A DNA stretch of 64,000 bases from Marinicellulosiphila megalodicopiae (GTDB taxonomy: Bacteria > Pseudomonadota > Gammaproteobacteria > Pseudomonadales > Natronospirillaceae). The stretch lies in assembly GCF_045862395.1 (NCBI RefSeq), contig NZ_AP023087.1, forward strand, positions 4,340,001-4,404,000, in the 5' to 3' direction. Numbering within the stretch: the first letter of the stretch is position 1; each line of letters opens with the position of its first letter. This document shows, piece by piece, positions 57,493 through 64,000 of the stretch. The translations under genes and the position numbers were made by a program. Under the pieces are notes generated by a model. It searched no databases. It was not told the DNA's origin and saw only the letters and a program-made list of their open reading frames with translations.

Positions 57493-58503
57493 CTAGTTGG
57501 TTTTTAGAGCTTGAGTGTCTATATCAATATATTGATCATTATTTATGTGTAAATTATTATACGATTCAATAATTTGAATTCTATTAAATCTATTATGCCT
57601 ATCATTTTGATAAGCTAGTTCATACCATTTAAGAGTTTCATCTAAATTGGCCTCAATTTTCCGACCATAAAAATAATTCTCTGCAATTGTAATTCTTGCT
57701 TCTCTTCTATCAGCCTCTAAAGATTCAGAACTGTAATTATTCGCTGCAATTAATAGAAGCTCCCAATATTTATCATAGTTAGGCTCACCAAAATAATTAC
57801 TCGCATACACACTAGACAAAAACAATTGAGCCTCACTACTATTATTTCGAGCAGCCAACATTATCAATTCAATAGCCTTGTCAATATTTTTATGTTCATA
57901 ATCATCATCTAATAATACCATTGCATAATCAAATAAACCTCTTACACTATTATTATCAATGGCCATTTCAATCCAACGAACAGACTCATTCAAATCATAT
58001 TCTCGGTTTTGTTCAAGATTATAAAGCCTCCCCATTATTAATTGAGAGTTTACATCACCGCCTAACGCCGATTTTTTTCTCCAATATTTTTGTTTTCTAT
58101 TATTTGAAAATTCAATATATTCTCCGTCCGTTTTCCCATAAAAATTGGCCAGTGCAACTTGAGCAGGCAAATGATTATTTCTTGCAGACTTTCTATACCA
58201 TTTAAGAGCTTTCTTCAAATCTTTTTGAACCACTATCCCGTTTTCAAAATTTTCTGCAATAAAGAATTGAGCCTCTTCATTAGCCTGTTTGGCTAGTTTA
58301 AAATTACTTTCAAATTCATTAATTATTTTTTTATCTACGTTAAGCTGATATTTAGAATCACTAGAATCACTAGAATCACTAGAATCACTAGAATCACTGC
58401 AATTCAATATAGATATACCAATTAAAAAAATTACAAACATGTTTAATATAGCTTTATTAACAAGACAACCCGTTTTCTTTATATGCTTCACACATTCTAT
58501 CAT
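57493..58503 (-). CDS. Sel1-repeat lipoprotein, candidate immunity protein of the RHS toxin
   Basis: 336 residues. The ATG at 58,503 has GGAGG 8 bases upstream and overlaps the toxin gene by 47 bases; a later ATG (58,440) lacks such a site. A basic n-region leads into FVIFLIGISILNC, a lipobox with Cys near 35, followed by Ser, then five SDS repeats. The rest is made of Sel1/TPR-like alpha-repeats: DLKKALKWYRKSARNNHLPA, ALANFYGK, NESVRWIEMAIDN, NIDKAIELIMLAARNNSSEA and NLDETLKWYELAYQND. Sel1 repeats bind proteins, and Sel1-type proteins serve as immunity partners for some secreted effectors. Placement directly after a polymorphic toxin with coupled translation supports that role; it remains an inference. 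Confidence 0.82.
   Translation of the reverse strand: MIECVKHIKKTGCLVNKAILNMFVIFLIGISILNCSDSSDSSDSSDSSDSKYQLNVDKKIINEFESNFKLAKQANEEAQFFIAENFENGIVVQKDLKKALKWYRKSARNNHLPAQVALANFYGKTDGEYIEFSNNRKQKYWRKKSALGGDVNSQLIMGRLYNLEQNREYDLNESVRWIEMAIDNNSVRGLFDYAMVLLDDDYEHKNIDKAIELIMLAARNNSSEAQLFLSSVYASNYFGEPNYDKYWELLLIAANNYSSESLEADRREARITIAENYFYGRKIEANLDETLKWYELAYQNDRHNRFNRIQIIESYNNLHINNDQYIDIDTQALKTN
58354..58398 (-). repeat. Five perfect 9-bp repeats coding SDS units after the lipobox
   Basis: AGAATCACT x5 on the plus strand, encoding Ser-Asp-Ser on the minus strand. Slippage would lengthen or shorten the linker in frame. Confidence 0.9.
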
Positions 58504-61500
58504 CTAAACTCCCTCCTCCCATTTCTTTAGCTTTCTCATTTAGTTTATCATCGTTGATATCACCACTCAATTCAGCACCTGGGATAAATGGAACTGGAAT
58601 TGACATTTCCCAATCTCCATCTGAATTTTCAGTTGGAATAGGTGGTGCATAATGTTCTTTAGGATCTAATGTAAAGTCAAATTCGAGGCCATCCTCACCA
58701 ACTGTTGCTTCCAATGGGCCCTTAGATATTCCAAATTTAATGTTACTTATCCAAGAATCATCTACTTCTTCAACATTATTATCATAAGGATTGTTATGAT
58801 CATTAATATCCTTTCTTCTGTTCTTTTGCCTTTTAATACTCTCTTGAATATCTGAATCATTAAGTTCTACTGTAAACATTTCGCCTTGGGTACTTCTCTC
58901 AAATGAACGAAATTTTCGATCACTCCAACCAAAGATGCCAGATGTATCAACAATCAAAATATCTAAATTTTCAAAATTGCGCTCTCGTAAATTAGGAGTG
59001 TAATATCTCTCATTTAAGTCAAATGCTGTAACATAAGATGTATTAGTTATAAGCGGGTTCCAAGTATCATATGACAAGACTTGATATGTATTTGGTAGGC
59101 GATATTCAAACCCACTAGGATCCACAAACACCATAGGATTATTCAAAACATAACTATAACGATTATAATTCTGTAAATTCAAAGGTGCCTGAATAAAAGG
59201 ATCAGGGCTCAAAAAACGCCCCGTCAACGGATCATACATTCGCCCTTGCATTTGAATCACATCAATATCTTCTAAATATTCGTGCCCCGTATAAATTTTA
59301 TCGGAAGCCGAAGCCTCACCTTCAAACAACATTTCACTACTAAAATCATAATCATCCAACTTCAAACCAAACGGACTAAACGCATACTGATCCGACCCTT
59401 TTTCAAGCTCGATGGTATGATCATTTGCAACTGCCAATAATGTCCCGATCTGATCATGCAATAAATAATTTGCAGACACATTTCTTTCGGTATCCAACAC
59501 GATTTGCACTTCAGGAATACTATTAAAGGTAATACTTAATTGATCGTTTTGAACATCATCATTAAGACCTTCATATTTAAATTCTTTACCAGCTATGTAA
59601 AACGTTGTTTGACCGATTTCGCCAGTTTGATGATTTTTTGATTGTAGAACTTGATTATCAGCATACACAAATTCCTGAATAACCTCAGAGTGTTGCTTAA
59701 TAGACAAAACTTGACCCATTGCATCACGAATGTATTCTATTTGACGCGGGCCATTATCATATTGAACAGCACCTAATTCAGTGTCGTAGACATAAAATGA
59801 CTCATAAATTATGTCGCCACCACCTTGTTCAATCTGAGCTGTGGAAACTCGATGAGGATACGATGACCATGAAGCATAATTAATTACTTTTTCTGAATCA
59901 TAAGAATTTTTTATAGTTTTCTTATTCATAAAACCACTAGAACGATATTCATAGTGCTCTGATCGCGTTTCGCCTGAAATACCGCCCACTGACTCCACTA
60001 CGGATGTTAAGCGTGACCCTAAATGATCCACTTCAACGTTATTTTGATCTTTGCCATAATAATATTGTTGAGTGAAATTATTATTATGGTTTTGTCTTTT
60101 GGTTAAGTACCCACGGTTATTATAATTAAACGTCCAATTTTCAGTTAAGAAAGCTTGCAGGCCACCTTCCACCGTTGCATCTTTAATTTCAAAACTTGTT
60201 TCACCTAAAGTTGAGTTCTCTGGGCGATACGTTTTTTGCCAAATGATTTCACGATCTATAATTTCATTGTTATTTTTTAACGACAATTGGGTGACTAAAA
60301 TTTCATCAATATTACCAAAATGATCAATACTCTTAGGCGTATATGAAAATAATCCGGTTGCGTTTGCATCAACATCATCACCAATTGTTACCTGCGCATA
60401 GTTGACAGCACCTGAGTAAGGGTCGTAATCAAATTCAACTATTTCTTTATTAACAAACTCATCCATTAATCTGAATGTTGTTTTGCTCAAACGATGTAAA
60501 TCATCGTAATCAAAATAGGTTAAACCGCCAATTAAGTTCAAACCATCTTGATCAATATCTAAATATTCTTCAGAGGTTGCGACATTTCTTGAACCATTTT
60601 GACCATTGGTTTTGTAAGTAAAGGATTGTTTAAAGTAAGGTTTTTTTAAATTTGAAGTAGTATTACAATATTCTGCTGGGATCGATAACGCCCCTTCATA
60701 TACAGTCTTAGATTTTAGTCGTTGGCCAGAATAGTCATACTCGTAACAATAACTATATTGACCATTATTAGCCAATTTCAAATTGTCGTATTTGTCATAA
60801 TAGTTATACGTATATAAAAAATTAGGTGTTCGAGTTTCAATTAAACGATCGAAAACATCGTACATATTATTCGATGATCCATCAAAATTAATATCATTTA
60901 CTGAGGATACTTTTCCTGCTCTATGATAGGTCGTTGATACCATATGCGTGACATTATTTTGTGGTAATGAATGTATAACCTGCCCTTTTGCATCATATAC
61001 AAACGTCACATATTGATTCGCTCGATCTTTAACTGCTATTACTTGACCCATGGCATCAAAGTACGTCACTGTAAATTCATCAGACATTAATTGGTAGTCA
61101 AGTAAATGTTCAGTGGCATCACTATCCAGCTCTGAGCCAATATATTTCACTTCCATTTGAGTGGATTGATAGGTGTAGCCCAAAATCATAAAAGCTTTAT
61201 TTGAAGATTTATATTGCTTATATACATGTAAACCTTGCGTATCCGCTTCACCATCAAAATTAACAAAATCTGGATTTGATTTATGTATTAAACGCCCTAA
61301 TACATCGTATTCAAAATGAGTTCCATGCTGGGTTAAATCTACTTGATTTAAAGGGCCAAGTTTAGGCGTTGATTGATACACTAATTCTCCATCAGGGTTA
61401 TATTGAAATAACACTTGATGATATTCACTTGTGTTTTGTTCACCTTTTGCCACAAATGCGTGATTGGCTGTGCCGGTTACTTGTAATTTTTCATTGTAAT

Positions 61501-64000
61501 ATTCGTAAGACAACAAACCTAAACTATCTTCTGTCACTTTATAAAACTGATGTAATAACGGATCACAAATAGTACTGCCATCACAATTTAAATACATTTG
61601 ATTAATCGTATAATCAGTCAAATGATTAGTAGATTGTATTTCTCTACCAATGGCATCAAATTCGAAATCTGTTCTCTCCAGTGTCGAGCCATTTTTAATC
61701 GTTCTTGGCTGCCCATAAATATCAAAGTTTTCATAATAAAAACTGCTTATAAATTGTGCATCTTGATACTTAAGCTCATTTTCTATATTGATACCATTTG
61801 CATCATAGAAAAAATATTGTTTTTTGGTAATTTCAGATTGTCCACTACTGCCAATATTAATTAGATCAACATTACCAAAATCGTCATATTCAAATTCAGT
61901 TACTCTGTTATCAGTTAAATGATTTGACGGCTCTTCTTTACGGGTTAACACAGGTACGGCTGAATTGTTTTTAAATTCATAATTGAAAGAATAATCATCA
62001 ACTATTGAATCTCCAACAAGATAATTATTAGTAATTTCAAAACGCTGTATTTTTGTAGATTTTACTAATTGTGAATTATAGTCATTAAATTTAGTTGAAT
62101 AATTATCATCGAATGTATATTGATAAATATGAGTATAAGTAACTTCATTTTCGACCATATCTGTTACTGGGTTAATATAAGTCTCAATTATATTTTTAGG
62201 TCTAAAAATATCGGTTGAATCTTTAAAAGTAGATATCCGTTTTTTTGAAATAGGTTGCCCATCTAATGCAAATAGTTCAGTTTCCTCTTTTGATAAATAT
62301 GTGAAATATACATTATTAATTTCAATAAAATTATAAACCTTCTTTACTAGAGAAGGTGCCCCGTCAATTTCTGAAGGTGTCGCCAAAGAGCGTGCCATTG
62401 CATTAACATTACCTGCTTTTGATTTTGACAGAATAGTTGAATCATCATCGCCTGAAATACCGGGATAAAATGAACTAGGTAATTGAGCAATAACATTTTC
62501 AGCAGTATCGCCTTCATAATAAGATTTTGAAATTTCTTTTACTTTACCTATGAATGGAAATTCTAAATAGAATTGTGATCGGGTCACACTTGCATTGCTG
62601 GTTGTACTTGTACTACGATTTAACGTTGTGTCAAATTCTTTTACGCTTGTAATAAATTCAAATCCAGTAAAGCCTTTACTTGATCCAACTGAAAAAGATT
62701 CATCTTGTTTATGGTAAAACCCACCAGCGTATTGATAAAATATTTTTGAATCATTTGTTGTGATGCTTTTAACTAAGTCAACATTAGTTAAGTTGTGGGC
62801 CTTTATAAATTTTGAATTATAATTTTTATCTGTTTTAACGTAGATACCTTGAGGACCATAGATATTTTTATCTTTTGTATTTGCGTAACCGAATGTGGTT
62901 TGTTGGCCAAAACTATCTGAAAAACCATTAAATGTAAGTTTATTTTTTTTGCTTCCGTAATATATTGTAGTTGGATTTGACCCACCATAACAACATACAT
63001 CACTTTGAATAACTAAATCAGATTTTTCGTCACCATCAATATCAACCATAAATACAGATGCACTGTAATATCCGTATGAATCTTGTGAGAAGACAATTTT
63101 TGATGCTAAATAATCAATACCTGCAGTTTCTTTATTATATACACCTAATCTTGCTTCAACCGTATAACCATCTCGATTTAAGTATACAAAATCTTTAACT
63201 CCATCCATATTAATATCAATAAAATTAAAAGGTCTTATTGTATATTTTTTATTATGACCAATTAATGTAGCATCAGGCATATTGGTTAATGTATCCTCTA
63301 CCTCATCATCTGTAATTAAAAGATTAAAGCGATAATTAATTTTTCGAAAAAAAGAACCGTCACCTTTATTGATATAAATATCACTAAATGCACCTCTTAA
63401 TACCAGCGCATCATCCAAACCATCTGAATTAACATCAAAAACATAAACAATATCATCACCATCATTTGTATCAAAATATGTTCGAGTATCAAGACCACTT
63501 GATGTTTCTGTCTTGGAATATTTAATTTTTTCTGATTGCCCATCCCCATCAATATCAATGGTAACTGCATATTTATCCTCCCCGTCTTTCTCAAGAATCA
63601 GATCACTAAAAATTAATTTATTCCACCCTCCAGAATCCATTATCGAATATTCTTTATTCGCTAATGTACTATAATTTTGCCTAGTATAGTCATAACTATC
63701 ACTCGACACTAAATCTATTGACTCTGGTGTTATTTTATAAATACCATAAAAAGATGAATATTCTCTAGTACTTTGAGTTGATACTTCCCACCCCGTACCA
63801 TTTCCATGTATAAACAAATCCTCTTCACCATCTCCATCAATATCTTGAACAGAAATATTAGCTTGATTAGTACTATAGTTTAATTTGGAACTATAACCCG
63901 CTGGCACTAATTCTAAATCAGAACTAAACACACTACTAAATGATCTATTAACGTTTTTTAATACACCAAACGACCAATCTCTACTATAGATATTTGCATT
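58457..64000 (-). CDS. RHS/YD-repeat polymorphic toxin with FG-GAP region (N-terminus beyond window edge)
   Basis: 1,847 codons are open to the window edge, so the start is missing. The N-terminal third has FG-GAP/VCBS Ca-binding repeats (DIDGDGEEDLFIHG, DIDGDGQSEK, DVNSDGLDDALVLRG, DINMDGVKDFVYL, DIDGDEKSDLVIQ). YD/RHS repeats follow (FEYDVLGRLIHKSN, FVYDAKGQVIHSLP, CYEYDYSGQRLKSKT and others). The RHS core ends near 59,110 with YTGHEYLEDIDVIQMQGRMY, DPLTGRFLSPDPF, NRYSYVLNNPM and VDPSGF. The remaining 215 or so residues form the variable toxin tip, with no recognised fold: it includes FENLDILIVDTSGIFGW, QKNRRKDIND, and FGISKGPLEATVGEDGLEFD. RHS shells enclose a C-terminal toxin released after cleavage. 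Delivery is unknown; no VgrG or TcdA gene is in the window. Confidence 0.9.
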   Translation of the reverse strand, partial: NANIYSRDWSFGVLKNVNRSFSSVFSSDLELVPAGYSSKLNYSTNQANISVQDIDGDGEEDLFIHGNGTGWEVSTQSTREYSSFYGIYKITPESIDLVSSDSYDYTRQNYSTLANKEYSIMDSGGWNKLIFSDLILEKDGEDKYAVTIDIDGDGQSEKIKYSKTETSSGLDTRTYFDTNDGDDIVYVFDVNSDGLDDALVLRGAFSDIYINKGDGSFFRKINYRFNLLITDDEVEDTLTNMPDATLIGHNKKYTIRPFNFIDINMDGVKDFVYLNRDGYTVEARLGVYNKETAGIDYLASKIVFSQDSYGYYSASVFMVDIDGDEKSDLVIQSDVCCYGGSNPTTIYYGSKKNKLTFNGFSDSFGQQTTFGYANTKDKNIYGPQGIYVKTDKNYNSKFIKAHNLTNVDLVKSITTNDSKIFYQYAGGFYHKQDESFSVGSSKGFTGFEFITSVKEFDTTLNRSTSTTSNASVTRSQFYLEFPFIGKVKEISKSYYEGDTAENVIAQLPSSFYPGISGDDDSTILSKSKAGNVNAMARSLATPSEIDGAPSLVKKVYNFIEINNVYFTYLSKEETELFALDGQPISKKRISTFKDSTDIFRPKNIIETYINPVTDMVENEVTYTHIYQYTFDDNYSTKFNDYNSQLVKSTKIQRFEITNNYLVGDSIVDDYSFNYEFKNNSAVPVLTRKEEPSNHLTDNRVTEFEYDDFGNVDLINIGSSGQSEITKKQYFFYDANGINIENELKYQDAQFISSFYYENFDIYGQPRTIKNGSTLERTDFEFDAIGREIQSTNHLTDYTINQMYLNCDGSTICDPLLHQFYKVTEDSLGLLSYEYYNEKLQVTGTANHAFVAKGEQNTSEYHQVLFQYNPDGELVYQSTPKLGPLNQVDLTQHGTHFEYDVLGRLIHKSNPDFVNFDGEADTQGLHVYKQYKSSNKAFMILGYTYQSTQMEVKYIGSELDSDATEHLLDYQLMSDEFTVTYFDAMGQVIAVKDRANQYVTFVYDAKGQVIHSLPQNNVTHMVSTTYHRAGKVSSVNDINFDGSSNNMYDVFDRLIETRTPNFLYTYNYYDKYDNLKLANNGQYSYCYEYDYSGQRLKSKTVYEGALSIPAEYCNTTSNLKKPYFKQSFTYKTNGQNGSRNVATSEEYLDIDQDGLNLIGGLTYFDYDDLHRLSKTTFRLMDEFVNKEIVEFDYDPYSGAVNYAQVTIGDDVDANATGLFSYTPKSIDHFGNIDEILVTQLSLKNNNEIIDREIIWQKTYRPENSTLGETSFEIKDATVEGGLQAFLTENWTFNYNNRGYLTKRQNHNNNFTQQYYYGKDQNNVEVDHLGSRLTSVVESVGGISGETRSEHYEYRSSGFMNKKTIKNSYDSEKVINYASWSSYPHRVSTAQIEQGGGDIIYESFYVYDTELGAVQYDNGPRQIEYIRDAMGQVLSIKQHSEVIQEFVYADNQVLQSKNHQTGEIGQTTFYIAGKEFKYEGLNDDVQNDQLSITFNSIPEVQIVLDTERNVSANYLLHDQIGTLLAVANDHTIELEKGSDQYAFSPFGLKLDDYDFSSEMLFEGEASASDKIYTGHEYLEDIDVIQMQGRMYDPLTGRFLSPDPFIQAPLNLQNYNRYSYVLNNPMVFVDPSGFEYRLPNTYQVLSYDTWNPLITNTSYVTAFDLNERYYTPNLRERNFENLDILIVDTSGIFGWSDRKFRSFERSTQGEMFTVELNDSDIQESIKRQKNRRKDINDHNNPYDNNVEEVDDSWISNIKFGISKGPLEATVGEDGLEFDFTLDPKEHYAPPIPTENSDGDWEMSIPVPFIPGAELSGDINDDKLNEKAKEMGGGSLDDRMCEAYKENGLSC

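Overview
The window looks like part of the chromosome of an AT-rich Gram-negative bacterium, most likely a marine or environmental gammaproteobacterium. The best clue is a bifunctional penicillin-binding protein with the UB2H-type region typical of gammaproteobacterial PBP1b (mrcB). Several lipoproteins and Sec signal peptides also fit a diderm. I cannot name the genus. No rRNA, tRNA or CRISPR array was seen.

Positions 1-31,314 (minus strand) form one tightly packed run of five genes behind a good sigma70-type promoter at about 31,413-31,440. In order of transcription they are: a 7,753-residue secreted beta-helix/Ig/FN3 protein ending in a Hint (hedgehog/intein-like) domain; a 1,322-residue secreted protein that looks like the other half of the same kind of polypeptide and carries a beta-propeller; a membrane-anchored metzincin-like protease; an exported double rhodanese-like protein without catalytic cysteines; and an FN3-rich exported protein cut by the window edge. 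Genes overlap or nearly touch. This is the most interesting unit: a giant cell-surface or extracellular protein with its own possible processing enzymes.

Positions 31,633-36,919 (plus strand) are housekeeping: mrcB, then cobO and cobB of cobalamin metabolism (overlapping by one base), then an unknown membrane protein. Positions 37,000-41,613 are decayed accessory DNA: a frameshifted and truncated NACHT-type NTPase, REP-like repeats, a TauD 5' relic, an IS30 tail, and a broken mobile mystery protein A/B (HTH + Fic) pair behind an intact 33-bp-phased operator array. A lipoprotein gene (38,268-39,806) sits among them.

Positions 41,891-50,969 hold two more lipoproteins of the same TQTETE-linker type, a TauD-like dioxygenase, a cupin/DUF2867-like protein and an orphan solute-binding protein coupled to one of the lipoproteins. 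Positions 51,000-57,490 are again debris: a TauD 3' relic, two IS4-family remnants, a REP-associated transposase broken by one TGA, and nested repeats. Among these are apparently intact genes for a uracil-DNA-glycosylase-like protein and a leucine-rich-repeat/membrane protein pair.

Positions 57,493-64,000 hold an RHS/YD-repeat polymorphic toxin, partial at the window edge, whose 3' end overlaps a Sel1-repeat lipoprotein. The latter is the natural candidate for its immunity protein.
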